Notes: generated by a model from the letters alone, not told the origin. A stretch of DNA of 64,000 nt from Arthrobacter sp. TPD3018 (GCA_003075315.1 QDFQ01000001.1:186001-250000); one strand, 5' to 3'. Counted from the first letter of the stretch, positions 45,069 to 54,926 are shown. Translations and numbers: made by a program.

Positions 45069-46046
45069 TTATGGCGCCGGCCGCTCCGGCTGCGCTTCGG
45101 CGAGGTAGAGGCCGAACAGACCCTTGGGGTCGGTCCATTCGCGGATCGGCGTCCACCCGCCCGAGCGCAGCAGGATACGTGCATCGCGCGAGGCGTATTT
45201 GTGGCTGTTCTCGGTGTGGATGCTCTCGCCTGCGCGCATCGCGAAGGGGCGCCCTTCGATGGTGAAGGCGACGTCGCGCTGCGCCACCAGATGCATCTCG
45301 ATCCGCGCCCGATCGTCGTTCCAGCGCGCTTCGTGTGCGAAGGCGTCGACCGGGATCGTGCCGTCGAGCTCGCGATTGATCCGGTCCAGCAGATTGAGGT
45401 TGAACGCCGCCGTCACGCCCGCCGCATCGTCATAGGCGGCGACCAGCGTGCTTTCGTCCTTGATCCGGTCCATGCCGATCAGCAGCATCGCGCCTTCGCC
45501 CAGCGACGCGCGCATCGCGCGCAACAGGTCGACCGCCATCAGCGGGATCATGTTGCCGATCGTCGAACCAGGGAAGAAGCCGAGCTTCGGCGTGTCCGCC
45601 ACTTCGGCCGGCAGCGTCAGCGGCCGCATGAAGTCCGCCTCGAACGGCAGCACGGTCAGGTCGGGGAAGGCCTCGCTCAGCACGCGCGACGATTCGCGCA
45701 GGAAATCGCCCGAAATGTCGATCGGCACATAGGCGGACGGCGCGGCACAGCGCAGCAGCAGCGGCGTCTTGGTCGACGATCCCGACCCGAACTCCACGAC
45801 CGCGCGGCCGCGGCCGACGACCTCGGTCACTTCGGGGCAAATCTCTTCCAGGATCGCGGTTTCGGTGCGCGTCGGATAATATTCCGGCAGCACAGTGATG
45901 TCCTCGAACAGTTCCGATCCGCGGCGATCGTAGAACCAGCGGGCGGGAATCGCGCGCGGGCGCCGCGCGAGCCCCGACAGCACGTCGGCACGGAATTGCG
46001 GATCGGCGAGGCTCGCCTGACCGTCCTCGATTTCGGGCTTCAGCAT
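45069..46046 (-). CDS. egtD: L-histidine N-alpha-trimethyltransferase EgtD
   Basis: Transfers three methyl groups to histidine to make hercynine in ergothioneine synthesis. The 325 residues show PARWFYDRRGSELFEDITVL at the N-terminus, the SAM motif VVEFGSGSSTKTPLLL near 85-100, and FFPGSTIGNMIP with the C-terminal strand EWTDPKGLFGLYLAEA. The ATG and the egtB stop share one base (TGATG), so the two genes are translated together. It is convergent with the DUF1176 gene. Confidence 0.93.
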   Translation of the reverse strand: MLKPEIEDGQASLADPQFRADVLSGLARRPRAIPARWFYDRRGSELFEDITVLPEYYPTRTETAILEEICPEVTEVVGRGRAVVEFGSGSSTKTPLLLRCAAPSAYVPIDISGDFLRESSRVLSEAFPDLTVLPFEADFMRPLTLPAEVADTPKLGFFPGSTIGNMIPLMAVDLLRAMRASLGEGAMLLIGMDRIKDESTLVAAYDDAAGVTAAFNLNLLDRINRELDGTIPVDAFAHEARWNDDRARIEMHLVAQRDVAFTIEGRPFAMRAGESIHTENSHKYASRDARILLRSGGWTPIREWTDPKGLFGLYLAEAQPERPAP

Positions 46047-47302
46047 CAGATATCCTTGGCGAGCCGGACGCCGGTGAATTGCCAGCGCTGGTGGGGGTAG
46101 AAGAAATTGCGATAGCAGGGGCGCCCATGGCCGCGGGGCGTCGCGCAGCTGCCGCCGCGCAGTACGAACTGCCCGCTCATGAACTTGCCGTTATACTCGC
46201 CGACCGCACCGTCGACGGTGCGAAAGCCGGGGTAGGGGCGATAGGCGCTGCCCGTCCATTCCCACACGTCGCCGAAAAAGGCGGGGTCGCCGGGGGCGGC
46301 GGGGCGCGGCTCGACCGGGCCGGCGGCATCCATCTGATTGCCACCTGCCGCATCAGCCGCTTGCGCAGCGGCCTCCCATTCGAACTCGGTCGGCAGGCGC
46401 GCGCCGGCCCAGGCGGCATAAGCGTCCGCTTCGTACAGGCTGACGTGCGTCACCGGCGCGGCAGGATCGATCGGCCGGCGCCCGTCCAGGCCGAAGCGCG
46501 TCCACACGCCGTCCTGCCGTTCCCAATACAACGGCGCGGCGATGCCGTTCGCCTTCACCCATGCCCAACCGTCGGCGAGCCAGTGCCGCGCATCCGCATA
46601 GCCGCCATCGGCGATGAACGCCGCCCATTCGCCGTTGGTGACCGTACGGTCGGCGATCGCATGCGGGGCGAGCAGCGCATCGTGGCGCGGCCCCTCGCAG
46701 TCGAAGGCAAAACCATCGCCATCGTGCCCGACACGGACGATTCCCGCATCGCGCTCGATCCAGCGGATCGGCCCCGGCATCGCGACCGGCACCTTGGGCG
46801 CGGCGGGCCACAGCGCGGGCTCCAGCGGATTTTCGCCGAACAGGTGCAGGATATCGGTGACGAGCAATTCCTGATGCTGCTCTTCGTGATGACAGCCCAG
46901 CGCCACCAGCTCGCATGCGGCGTCGGGCAGGTCGGGCAGCGCCGACAGCAGCGCCGCATCGACATAGGCGCGATAGGCGAGCACCTCGTCCAGCGTCGGC
47001 CGGGTGATCATGCCGCGGCGGTCGCGCGCGTGGCGGCGGCCCTCCGCCTCGTAATAGCTGTTGAACAGGAACGGAAAGCGTTCGTCATGCAGCACATAGC
47101 CGTCCACGTGATCGCGCAGCACGAAGGTTTCGAAGAACCAGGTCGTATGCGCGAGATGCCATTTCGCCGGCGACGCATCGGGCATCGACTGGACGCTGGC
47201 GTCGGCGTCGGACAGCGGCGCGGTCAGCGCGACGGTAAGGGCGCGGACCCGATCATAACGTGCGGTAAGGGCGGCGTCGGGGCCGGGTGCGATCTTCAAC
47301 AT
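46046..47302 (-). CDS. egtB: Ergothioneine sulfoxide synthase EgtB
   Basis: Non-haem iron enzyme that joins hercynine to a thiol donor (gamma-glutamylcysteine or cysteine). The 418 residues contain the N-terminal DinB-like part with the iron histidines HLAHTTWFFE and CHHEEQHQEL, and the C-terminal formylglycine-enzyme-type sulfatase-modifying domain (about 200-418) with GDVWEWTGS and the end RGGSCATPRGH. An ATG with AGGAGGGG upstream starts the gene. Which thiol donor applies is not visible. It precedes egtD; no egtC or egtE is in the window. Confidence 0.94.
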   Translation of the reverse strand: MLKIAPGPDAALTARYDRVRALTVALTAPLSDADASVQSMPDASPAKWHLAHTTWFFETFVLRDHVDGYVLHDERFPFLFNSYYEAEGRRHARDRRGMITRPTLDEVLAYRAYVDAALLSALPDLPDAACELVALGCHHEEQHQELLVTDILHLFGENPLEPALWPAAPKVPVAMPGPIRWIERDAGIVRVGHDGDGFAFDCEGPRHDALLAPHAIADRTVTNGEWAAFIADGGYADARHWLADGWAWVKANGIAAPLYWERQDGVWTRFGLDGRRPIDPAAPVTHVSLYEADAYAAWAGARLPTEFEWEAAAQAADAAGGNQMDAAGPVEPRPAAPGDPAFFGDVWEWTGSAYRPYPGFRTVDGAVGEYNGKFMSGQFVLRGGSCATPRGHGRPCYRNFFYPHQRWQFTGVRLAKDI

Positions 47303-47663
47303 GGCCGGCCCCTCCTGCGCAAAACGCGTCCGTCACGCGCGCGCGAATGGGTGAAGCGCATGACAGTCCAAAGGGTTGCAGCCGCGCCGGTTATAATGTG
47401 GATTAGTCCCGATCGACAGTCGCCACGACGATAATTCCTCCCCGCCAGGGGGAGGTGGCATGACGGAGGGGGAGGTCAGGGTAGCACTTCGACTCCTATC
47501 CGCCGCCGCCGTCGCCCTTGCCACGGCGCTATCCCGGCGTGAGGGGGGATGAGCGCGTCACCGCATGTCGATTGCCCCCAGCCTCTTGAAAGCAAAGGCC
47601 GCAGACACCGCCGCCCACGCCAATCCCTTTGACGCGCGCGCCAAAGCCGATAGGGTCTGCGCG
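47303..47663. other. Intergenic gap with palindromic sequence
   Basis: This 361 bp gap between divergent egtB and the transporter gene contains a family D repeat near 47437-47480 and otherwise no gene I can support. No riboswitch fold was identified upstream of the transporter. Confidence 0.55.
47437..47480. repeat. Family D GC-rich repeat
   Basis: CCTCCCCGCCAGGGGGAGGT followed by GGCATGACGGAGGGGGAGG resembles the repeat at 48384. Both are short palindromes with a shared CCTCCCC..GGGGGAGG core. Confidence 0.6.
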
Positions 47664-48344
47664 ATGGACGACACCCACGCCGCGCCGATCCCGCGCTCGC
47701 TCTTCGCCTTTTCGATCTTCTACGGCGGCATGGTCTGCATCGCCGGCGTGCTCGGCAACAAGCAGGTGGCGCTGGGGCCGTTGTCCGCGCTGGGCCCGGT
47801 GGTCGGGCTGGGGCCGCTGGCGGTGGAAGCGGGGATCTTCGCCTTCCTCCTGCTCGTCGTCACCTCCAGCGCGATGGCGGAACTGCACGGGCGCAGCATC
47901 GCCAACCGGCTGGTGCAGATCGGCTTCGTGCCGCTGATCGTCTCGATCCTGCTGTCGTTCATCGTCCATGCGCTGCCCGCCGCGCCCGAAATGCAGGCGG
48001 CCAATCGCGATGCGATCCAGCTGGTGCTTGGCGGCACGTGGCGCATCTGGCTGGGCGGGATCATCGCCTATGGCATCTCGCAGACGCTGAACGTCACGAT
48101 CTTCGCGGCGTTGAAGGGGCGTGAGGGCGGCGGCCTCCTCTGGCTGCGCGCCGGCATCGCCAGCATGCTCAGCCAGATCGTCGATACGTTGCTGTTCGTA
48201 TCGATCGCCTTCGCCGGCGTGTTCCCGATCGGCGAACTGCTGGCCGGGCAGATGATCGTGAAGGTGGTGCTCTCGGCGCTCCTCGTGCCGCCGCTGATCT
48301 ACGTGTTCGTGGGCCTCGGCAAGCGGCTCGACCGCCAGGCCTAA
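47664..48344 (+). CDS. Queuosine precursor transporter (VUT/YhhQ family)
   Basis: A 226-residue integral membrane protein of the VUT family (formerly DUF165); E. coli YhhQ imports queuosine precursors. The landmark is [16 protein letters not shown] near the N-terminus, followed by several membrane helices. [16 protein letters not shown] is a conserved loop. I chose the ATG at MDDTHAAP; an upstream reading contains repeat sequence. The link with gluQ elsewhere in the window is functional inference only. Confidence 0.85.
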   Translation: MDDTHAAPIPRSLFAFSIFYGGMVCIAGVLGNKQVALGPLSALGPVVGLGPLAVEAGIFAFLLLVVTSSAMAELHGRSIANRLVQIGFVPLIVSILLSFIVHALPAAPEMQAANRDAIQLVLGGTWRIWLGGIIAYGISQTLNVTIFAALKGREGGGLLWLRAGIASMLSQIVDTLLFVSIAFAGVFPIGELLAGQMIVKVVLSALLVPPLIYVFVGLGKRLDRQA

Positions 48345-48383
48345 GTCCCTCGCCCGGCGCTCCGCAGCCGACGGCGGCAGGCG

Positions 48384-48450
48384 AGCCCAAGTCCTCCCCT
48401 GCCAGGGGGAGGTGGCAGCGAAGCGGACGGAGGGGGCGGTCAGCGACGCC
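48384..48450. repeat. Family D GC-rich repeat before argB
   Basis: CCTCCCCTGCCAGGGGGAGG followed by TGGCAGCGAAGCGGACGGAG. The unit lies between the transporter gene and argB, so argB's upstream reading runs through it; the argB ATG is therefore taken downstream of it. Confidence 0.7.
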
Positions 48451-48528
48451 GCACGTTATGGCCCGGCGCGCCTCTGTCCGGCGGCGGAGGACTATGAGGA
48501 CCGCCCTTGGACCGCTAAAGGCCGCCGC

Positions 48529-49428
48529 ATGACCGACTCCGCCGCCACCGCTGCCCTGCTCGCCAAGGCCGAAACGCTGACCGAGGCGCTGCCCTATCTG
48601 CAGCGCTATGCCGGTCAGACCTTCGTCGTGAAATACGGCGGCCATGCGATGGGCGATCCTGAATTGGCGCGCGATTTCGCCGAGGACGTCGTGTTGTTGA
48701 AGGCGGTCGGCATCAATCCCGTCGTCGTCCATGGCGGCGGGCCGCAGATCGGCGCGATGCTGAAGCGACTGGGGGTCGAATCGCGCTTCGTCGACGGGTT
48801 GCGCGTCACCGATGCCGAAACCGCGCGCATCGCCGAAATGGTGCTGGCCGGATCGATCAACAAGGAAATCGTCGCCTGGATCGGGCAGGCGGGCGGCCGC
48901 GCGGTCGGCATTTCGGGCAAGGACGCGAACCTCGTCACCGCGATGAAGGTCGGCCGCGACACGCCCGATACGTTGCAGGGGATCGAACGCCACGTCGATC
49001 TGGGCTTCGTCGGTGAGCCGGTGGCGGTCGACCGCACGATCATCGACACGCTGTCGGCCAGCGGCATCATCCCCGTCGTCGCGCCGATCGCCCTGGGTGC
49101 GGACGGGCACACCTACAACATCAACGCCGATACGATGGCGGGCGCGATCGCCGCGGCGCTGGGTGCCTCGCGCTTCTTCCTGCTGACCGACGTCGCGGGC
49201 GTGCTGAACAAGGACAAGGTGCTGCTCACCGACCTCGATCCCACGGGCATCGCGGCGCTGAAGGCGGACGGCACGATCTCGGGCGGCATGATCCCCAAGG
49301 TGGATACCTGCGTCGCCGCGGTCGAGGCGGGGGTGGACGCCGCGGTGATCCTCGACGGGCGCGTGCCGCATGCGATGCTGCTCGAGATTTTCACCTCGGC
49401 GGGCGCCGGCACCCTCGTCCACGCCTGA
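48529..49428 (+). CDS. argB: Acetylglutamate kinase
   Basis: Phosphorylates N-acetylglutamate in the arginine pathway. The 299 residues show [13 protein letters not shown] at the N-terminus, the glycine loop [11 protein letters not shown], and the motif [19 protein letters not shown], with [11 protein letters not shown] and [14 protein letters not shown] near the C-terminus, all of the amino acid kinase fold. The N-terminal helix before the kinase core is the usual arginine-sensitive form. The ATG has no strong upstream Shine-Dalgarno site. A stretch of frame extending upstream includes a repeat and is not used. Confidence 0.95.
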   Translation: MTDSAATAALLAKAETLTEALPYLQRYAGQTFVVKYGGHAMGDPELARDFAEDVVLLKAVGINPVVVHGGGPQIGAMLKRLGVESRFVDGLRVTDAETARIAEMVLAGSINKEIVAWIGQAGGRAVGISGKDANLVTAMKVGRDTPDTLQGIERHVDLGFVGEPVAVDRTIIDTLSASGIIPVVAPIALGADGHTYNINADTMAGAIAAALGASRFFLLTDVAGVLNKDKVLLTDLDPTGIAALKADGTISGGMIPKVDTCVAAVEAGVDAAVILDGRVPHAMLLEIFTSAGAGTLVHA

Positions 49429-49515
49429 GCTGCGTCATCCTGGCACGGGCGGAGGACTTGGCCCTCCGCCGTTTAATCGCTAGGTCCGGCCTCAACCCTT
49501 ATCCGGAGCCCAGGC

Positions 49516-49827
49516 GTGGTCGCGCTTTCCCTGATTCAGATCATCATGATCCTGCTCGACGTGCTGTGGTGGATCATCATGGTCCAGTTCGTGCTGTCGC
49601 TGCTGATCGTGTTCAACGTCATCAACACGTCGAACAATTTCGTGCGTTCGCTGCACTACGGGCTCGATTCGCTGACGGAGCCGCTTTACCGGCCGCTCCG
49701 CCGTGTTCTGCCGAACATAAATGGAATCGATCTGGCGCCTCTCGCGGTGCTAATCATCATCCGCATCCTAGACTCCGTCCTCCTCCCCAATATCGCCGCT
49801 GCGATTCTGACCAACGGCGCGGCCTGA
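49516..49827 (+). CDS. YggT family membrane protein
   Basis: A 103-residue two-helix membrane protein of the YggT family, linked to osmotic or division-associated functions and to septum-linked YlmG of plastids. The first helix (about 6-35) and the conserved stretch FVRSLHYGLDSLTEPLYRPL, then RRVLPNINGIDLAPL, fit the family. Start is GTG with CGGAG upstream. It leads a set with DUF167, folD and marC on the same strand. Confidence 0.9.
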   Translation: MVALSLIQIIMILLDVLWWIIMVQFVLSLLIVFNVINTSNNFVRSLHYGLDSLTEPLYRPLRRVLPNINGIDLAPLAVLIIIRILDSVLLPNIAAAILTNGAA

Positions 49828-49837
49828 GGCGCTGCCG

Positions 49838-50140
49838 ATGCCGGCCTGGGCGGTGCGCGACGATGGCATCGTCCTTGCCGTTCGAGTGACCCCACGTAGC
49901 GGGCGCGATGCCTTACTGGCCGGTACCGATGAGCATTTTGTCGCGCGGCTGGCCGCAGCACCGGTCGACGGCAAGGCGAATGCGGCGCTTCTTGCGCTGG
50001 TGGCGGACCGGTTCGGCGTTCCGAAGCGCGCGGTCGTGCTCATCGGCGGAGACACCGCGCGGTTGAAGCGGCTGCATGTTGCGGGCGACGCGGCCATGCT
50101 GGCGAAAACCGCTGCCGCCCTCTATGACGTGGCGTCATGA
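49838..50140 (+). CDS. DUF167 (YggU) family protein
   Basis: A 100-residue protein of the DUF167/YggU family with a beta-alpha-beta fold. Family segments are [14 protein letters not shown] near 13-26 and [17 protein letters not shown] near 42-58. Function is unknown. The ATG begins 10 bp after the yggT stop, and its own stop overlaps folD by 4 bp (ATGA). Confidence 0.92.
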   Translation: MPAWAVRDDGIVLAVRVTPRSGRDALLAGTDEHFVARLAAAPVDGKANAALLALVADRFGVPKRAVVLIGGDTARLKRLHVAGDAAMLAKTAAALYDVAS

Positions 50141-51003
50141 CCGCCACGATCATCGACGGCAAGGCGCACGCCCTTGCGCTCCGTACCCGCACCGCCGCGC
50201 ATGTCGCCGCTTTTCGCGACACGACCGGCCGCGCGCCTGGCCTAGCCGTCGTGCTGGTCGGCGAGGATCCGGCGTCGTCAGTCTATGTCCGCTCCAAGGG
50301 CAAGGCGACGCGCGAGGCGGGGATGGAGAGCTTTGAGCATCGCCTGCCCGCGGACACGGATGCGGATGCTCTACTGGCTCTGGTACAGCGGCTCAACGCC
50401 GATCCGACCGTCGATGGTATCCTCGTCCAGCTGCCTCTGCCGAAGCATATCGATGCTGAAGCGGTGCTGCTCGCGATCGATCCGGACAAGGACGTCGATG
50501 GTTTTCACCCGGTCAATGCCGGGCGTCTCGCGATTGGGGCGGAGGGGTTCGTGCCCTGCACGCCGCTGGGCTGTCTGATGCTGCTGCGCGACATCCATCC
50601 CAACCTGGCGGGCATGGAGGCGGTGGTCGTTGGTCGGTCCAACATCGTCGGCAAGCCGATGGCGCAGCTGTTGTTACAGCAGAGCTGCACCGTCACCGTG
50701 GTTCACAGCCGCACGCGCGATGTCGCGGCGCATTGCCGGGCTGCCGATATCGTCGTCGCGGCGGTGGGCATTCCCCATTTCATCCAGGGCGACTGGATCA
50801 AGCCAGGCGCGACGGTGATCGACGTGGGCATCAACCGGACCGAGACGGGGCTGGTCGGTGACGTCGATTTCGCCGCCGCCAAGGAGGTGGCTGGCGCCAT
50901 CACGCCGGTCCCCGGCGGTGTCGGTCCGATGACGATCGCCTGTCTGATCCGAAACACGTACATATCCGCCTGCCGCCGCGAGGGCGTGAGCGTCGCGCCG
51001 TGA
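50137..51003 (+). CDS. folD: Bifunctional FolD (methylenetetrahydrofolate dehydrogenase/cyclohydrolase)
   Basis: Interconverts 5,10-methylene-, methenyl- and 10-formyl-tetrahydrofolate for purine and formyl-methionine synthesis. The 288 residues show the substrate Lys and Tyr in [15 protein letters not shown] near 48-63, then [12 protein letters not shown], and the NADP motif [18 protein letters not shown]. The C-terminal [13 protein letters not shown] is the family signature. Start overlaps the DUF167 stop, and its stop overlaps the marC GTG start. Confidence 0.97.
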   Translation: MTATIIDGKAHALALRTRTAAHVAAFRDTTGRAPGLAVVLVGEDPASSVYVRSKGKATREAGMESFEHRLPADTDADALLALVQRLNADPTVDGILVQLPLPKHIDAEAVLLAIDPDKDVDGFHPVNAGRLAIGAEGFVPCTPLGCLMLLRDIHPNLAGMEAVVVGRSNIVGKPMAQLLLQQSCTVTVVHSRTRDVAAHCRAADIVVAAVGIPHFIQGDWIKPGATVIDVGINRTETGLVGDVDFAAAKEVAGAITPVPGGVGPMTIACLIRNTYISACRREGVSVAP

Positions 51004-51620
51004 TCGAGCTGTTCGTCTCGTCGCTCATCACCTTCTTCGTGGTGATCGACCCGCCGGGTTGCGCGCCCATCTATGCTGGCCTGTCGTCGGGCGCGTCGCC
51101 GTTGCAACGCCGCAGCATGGCCATCCGCGCGGTCGGCGTTGCGAGTGCGATCCTGTTCGTCTTCGCGCTGTTCGGAGAAAAACTGCTTCATGGCCTGGGC
51201 ATCAGCCTGGCGAGCTTCCGCATCGCGGGCGGCATCATGCTGTTCCTGATCGCGCTTGAAATGGTGTTCGAGAAGCGCACGCAGCGCCGCGAGGACCGTG
51301 CGGCGGAGGTCGCTGCCGATCCGGAAGTCGAAGACGTGTCGATTTTCCCGATGGCGATGCCGATGATCGCCGGCCCGGGATCGATCGCGACCGTAATGCT
51401 GCTGATGGCGCGGACCAACGGGCTGGAAGCGACGCTGGTCGTGCTGGCCGCCATGGTAACGATCCTGCTGCTCACGCTGGTCGCGTTGCTCGCCGCGGGG
51501 CCGCTGATGCGGCTGCTCGGTACGCGGATCGAGGCGGTGATTACGCGCCTGCTCGGCGTGCTGCTGGCGGCGCTGGCGGTGCAGTTCGTGATGGACGGCT
51601 TGCAGGTCAGCTTGCGCTGA
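51000..51620 (+). CDS. MarC family membrane protein
   Basis: A 206-residue multi-pass protein of the MarC family, which is not itself a multiple-antibiotic-resistance determinant despite the name. The N-terminus has [17 protein letters not shown], and the middle has [14 protein letters not shown] followed by [19 protein letters not shown], both typical. GTG is the start, sharing bases with the folD stop (GTGA), so translation is coupled. It is convergent with the FMN reductase gene. Confidence 0.88.
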   Translation: MIELFVSSLITFFVVIDPPGCAPIYAGLSSGASPLQRRSMAIRAVGVASAILFVFALFGEKLLHGLGISLASFRIAGGIMLFLIALEMVFEKRTQRREDRAAEVAADPEVEDVSIFPMAMPMIAGPGSIATVMLLMARTNGLEATLVVLAAMVTILLLTLVALLAAGPLMRLLGTRIEAVITRLLGVLLAALAVQFVMDGLQVSLR

Positions 51621-51626
51621 TCGGCT

Positions 51627-52211
51627 TCACCGCGGCGCCACAAGCGGCGCGAAGCGCGCGACCTGACGACCGATCAGGCACAGTTGATCGTAGACGGCGG
51701 GATCGCTCGCGCCGCCTTCGTCGTCGAATTTGGTGATCTGCGTGTTGATCGCCGCGGCAAAGGGCGTCGGCCAGCCGCGCAACGCGTGGACGATCGAGCG
51801 CAGCGCCGCAATCGTCGACCCCGTCGCCTGCCAGCCATAAGCGGTGGCGATCAGGCCCACGGGCAGATCGGCGAGATAGGGGCGTTCGTCGCGCGCGGTT
51901 TCTTCCAACAGATCGAGCGCGTTCTTGACCACGCCAGAGATGCTGCCGTGATAGCCGGGGCTGGCGATGATGACCGCCGATGCGCCGCGCACCGCGGCGA
52001 CGAACGCCTGTTCGTCCTCCGTCCGGCTCGTCGCGCGCGGATCGTAAAGCGGCAGGCGCGCCATGTCGGCACCACCGAACATCCGCGTCGCGAAGCCCTC
52101 GCGTTCCGCCGCGTCGAGCGCGATGCGCAGCGCGCGCTCGGTCGAGGAAACGCCGCCGATCGTTCCGCCGATACCGACGACGAGCGGGGGTGAGGAGGGC
52201 TGCTGGGTCAT
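51627..52211 (-). CDS. NAD(P)H-dependent FMN reductase
   Basis: A 194-residue flavodoxin-fold oxidoreductase of the FMN-reductase/SsuE group, reducing FMN for oxygenases or disposing of quinones. The FMN-binding loop GIGGTIGGVSSTERALRIAL is near the N-terminus, and SPGYHGSISGVVKNALDLLE is a typical second loop. The ATG at MTQQPSS is preferred over an upstream reading. No alkanesulfonate or desulfurisation genes are nearby. Convergent with marC and divergent from the PBP1 gene. Confidence 0.88.
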   Translation of the reverse strand: MTQQPSSPPLVVGIGGTIGGVSSTERALRIALDAAEREGFATRMFGGADMARLPLYDPRATSRTEDEQAFVAAVRGASAVIIASPGYHGSISGVVKNALDLLEETARDERPYLADLPVGLIATAYGWQATGSTIAALRSIVHALRGWPTPFAAAINTQITKFDDEGGASDPAVYDQLCLIGRQVARFAPLVAPR

Positions 52212-52344
52212 GGTTTCGCGATAGCGCTCCCTGCGTGCCTGCGCCAGCCGCTGGCGTTCGCGCCTGCAAAAGGGTAAATGCGCTTGCACCTCCCCCACAG
52301 CGTCCGGCCCTTGCGCGTGCTGTTATAGGATAGTAATACACGTC

Positions 52345-54546
52345 ATGGCTGACCGCTGGGACGAGCCGATGCGTCACGAACCGATCGATACCAACCGCCG
52401 CGGCAGCATCGGCCAGCGCTACGACCTCGACGACGGGGAGGATCGCTTCGAATCGGCGCCGCGCTGGCGCCGCGAAGAGGCGCGCGCGCCGGACGAGGAT
52501 CGATACGCCGGGCGGTTCGACGCCTTCCTCGATCCCGAACACGATGCAGCGGCAGAGCCGCCGCCCCGTCGGCCTCGCCATATCGGCCGCTGGATTTTGC
52601 GAGGTATCGCCGCGGGCATCGTCTTGCTGGTCATCGCGATCGGCTGGCTCGCCGTTACTGCGCCACTCAGCAAGTCGCTGCAGCCGCCGACGCCGCCGTC
52701 GATTACGTTGACCGCGGACGACGGCACGCCGATCGCCCGGCGGGGGGCGATCATCGACAAGCCGGTCGACGCCGCCAAGCTGCCCCCGCACGTCACCGAG
52801 GCATTCCTGGCGATCGAGGACCGACGCTTCCGATCGCACTGGGGCATCGATCCGCGCGGCATCCTGCGCGCCTTCGTCCACAACGTCGGCTCCGGTGGCG
52901 TGCGAGAGGGTGGCAGCACGATCACGCAGCAGCTCGCAAAGAACGCCTTTCTCGACTCAGACCGCACCGCGGCGCGCAAAATCCGCGAGGTCATGATCGC
53001 CTTCTGGCTGGAAGCGTGGCTGTCGAAGGATGAAATCCTGTCGCGTTATCTGTCCAACGTGTATTTCGGCGACAACGTCTATGGCCTGCGTGCGGCGTCG
53101 AAACATTATTTCGGCCGCGAACCCGAAAAGATGAACGTCGGGCAGGCGGCGATGCTCGCGGGGCTGGTCAAGGCGCCCTCGCGCCTCGCCCCGACGAACA
53201 ATCTGGAAGGCGCGCGCCGCCGCGAGATGGTCGTCGTTCGCGCGATGGCGGATGCCGGTTTCCTGACCAAGGCCGAAGCCGCCGATGTCCAGCCACAGCG
53301 CGTGCTGGCGAGCCGGCCGACGACGTTGCCGAGCGGCACCTATTTCGCCGACTGGGTGCTGCCACAGGCCCGCGATCAGGCGGGCGAGATCAAGACCGAA
53401 GCGACGGTGAAGACGACGCTTGACCGCCGACTGCAGCGCACCGCCGAGCGCGTCGTGCGGCAGGCGGGACTCAGGCAGGCGCAGGTCGCGCTGGTCGCGA
53501 TGCGACGTGACGGCCGCGTCGTCGCGATGGTCGGCGGCAAGGATTACACCAAGAGCCCGTTCAACCGGGCGACACAGGCGCAGCGCCAGCCCGGATCGAC
53601 GTTCAAACTGTTCGTCTACCTCGCAGCGATGCGGAAGGGCATGACGCCCGACACGATGGCGGACGATACGCCGGTCGAGATCGCCGGGTGGAAGCCGAAG
53701 AACGACGATGGGCGCTATCTGGGGCCCATCCCGCTGCGTCGCGCCTTCGCACGCTCGTCCAACATGGTCGCTGCACGGCTGACGCAGGAAGTTGGCGTGC
53801 GCAACGTCATCAAGGCAGCGCGCGACCTCGGCATCTCGACGCCGATCCCGAACGAGGCGACGATCGGCCTCGGCACGGCCGAAGTCTCGTTGCTCGAGCT
53901 GACCGCAGCCTATGCGGCCATCGCCAACGGCCAATATCCGGTGCGTCCGCGCGGCCTGGAGGAAACGGGCGACAACAAGAGTTGGTACGAATCGCTGACC
54001 GGCGGCACCACCAAGATGCCCGACGACATCCGCGAAAAGATGCTCGATTTGCTGTCGTCCTCGCTCCGCGGGACGGGACGCGAGGCGGTGCTGAGCACGG
54101 ACGCTTATGGCAAGACCGGCACGTCGCAGCAGAGCCGCGATGCGTGGTTCATCGGCTTTGCCGGCGATCTGGTCGTCGGCGTCTGGGTCGGCAACGACGA
54201 CAGTTCGCCCAATCCTGGCCTGCACGGCGGCGGTGTGCCGGCGCAAATCTGGCGAAACTTCATGGTCTCCGCGCTTGGCCTCGCGCCGCCACAGGCACCG
54301 GTGGTGGTCGAAGAGAATGCGACCGATCCTGAAGCGATCGTCGGGCCGGAAGATCCGGTCGGCGACGTGATCGAACAGGCGCCGCAGATGATGGATGGCA
54401 CGCTGGAAGGCATGGGTCTGCAGATGAAGATGGGCCGCGACGGCAGCATCAGCATTACGCCCGGCCGCGATCGCGAACCACAACTCCCGCCGCGCGACCC
54501 CCGCGAGCCCCGCACGCGGGGCGATGAGGGCGGCGAAGGGGAATGA
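52345..54546 (+). CDS. Class A penicillin-binding protein (PBP1-type)
   Basis: Bifunctional transglycosylase-transpeptidase that builds peptidoglycan. The 733 residues have a long charged cytoplasmic tail (1-80), one membrane helix (about 84-103), the GT51 domain with catalytic Glu E158 in FLAIEDRRFRSHWG and GGSTITQQLAKN, and the transpeptidase with S418-K421 in PGSTFK, the SSN at 471-473, and KTG at 590-592. A Pro/Arg/Glu-rich tail ends it. The cpoB gene at the window start works with such enzymes in E. coli. Class 1a versus 1b is not settled. Confidence 0.93.
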   Translation: MADRWDEPMRHEPIDTNRRGSIGQRYDLDDGEDRFESAPRWRREEARAPDEDRYAGRFDAFLDPEHDAAAEPPPRRPRHIGRWILRGIAAGIVLLVIAIGWLAVTAPLSKSLQPPTPPSITLTADDGTPIARRGAIIDKPVDAAKLPPHVTEAFLAIEDRRFRSHWGIDPRGILRAFVHNVGSGGVREGGSTITQQLAKNAFLDSDRTAARKIREVMIAFWLEAWLSKDEILSRYLSNVYFGDNVYGLRAASKHYFGREPEKMNVGQAAMLAGLVKAPSRLAPTNNLEGARRREMVVVRAMADAGFLTKAEAADVQPQRVLASRPTTLPSGTYFADWVLPQARDQAGEIKTEATVKTTLDRRLQRTAERVVRQAGLRQAQVALVAMRRDGRVVAMVGGKDYTKSPFNRATQAQRQPGSTFKLFVYLAAMRKGMTPDTMADDTPVEIAGWKPKNDDGRYLGPIPLRRAFARSSNMVAARLTQEVGVRNVIKAARDLGISTPIPNEATIGLGTAEVSLLELTAAYAAIANGQYPVRPRGLEETGDNKSWYESLTGGTTKMPDDIREKMLDLLSSSLRGTGREAVLSTDAYGKTGTSQQSRDAWFIGFAGDLVVGVWVGNDDSSPNPGLHGGGVPAQIWRNFMVSALGLAPPQAPVVVEENATDPEAIVGPEDPVGDVIEQAPQMMDGTLEGMGLQMKMGRDGSISITPGRDREPQLPPRDPREPRTRGDEGGEGE

Positions 54547-54597
54547 TCCGGCCGGCTCGGGGCATTTCAACGATTTAACCCAGCCCTCAGCTTTACG

Positions 54598-54922
54598 GAC
54601 TACCCCCGCGGCGATGACGCGGAGGGTCATGCAGGCGGGACAGCTCCGGCTGATGCCGCCTATCTCGGCGGATCGCCGACCGATGTGCCGGTCCGCCATC
54701 GCCGACGCTGATCCGAGCGGCGGAGGACGACCCGATCCTGCCGATAGCTTCCGCCCGGGAATTCGCGCCGCGCTCGGCCGTGCGGGGGAATGCGATCCGT
54801 CTGGTGATCTTTCCTATGCGGGCCACGACTTCAACACCGTCTATGGCGGCATCCCCAATCAGGTGATGCGACAGATCATTATGCGGTTCCTGGCCGAGTA
54901 CGATCCCGGCCAGGTGCGCTAA
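54598..54922 (+). pseudogene. Decayed alpha/beta hydrolase (dienelactone hydrolase-like) remnant
   Basis: Three successive reading frames carry parts of one family-like C-terminal half: DDAEGHAGGTAPADAAYLGG and SPTDVPVRHRRR in the first, then LIRAAEDDPILP and NAIRLVIFP in the second, then YAGHDFNTVYGG and FLAEYDPG in the third. Together they resemble the Asp and His end of dienelactone-hydrolase proteins (ED..P.. and GHDF). At least two frameshifts separate them and no N-terminal half with a nucleophile motif is seen. It is most likely a gene remnant downstream of the PBP1 gene. A sequencing-error cause cannot be excluded. Confidence 0.55.
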
Positions 54923-54926
54923 ATCG

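Noticed and set aside
47480..47663. A preQ1 riboswitch upstream of the queuosine-precursor transporter
   Set aside because: I looked for the short A-rich class I aptamer and did not find it; no convincing fold.
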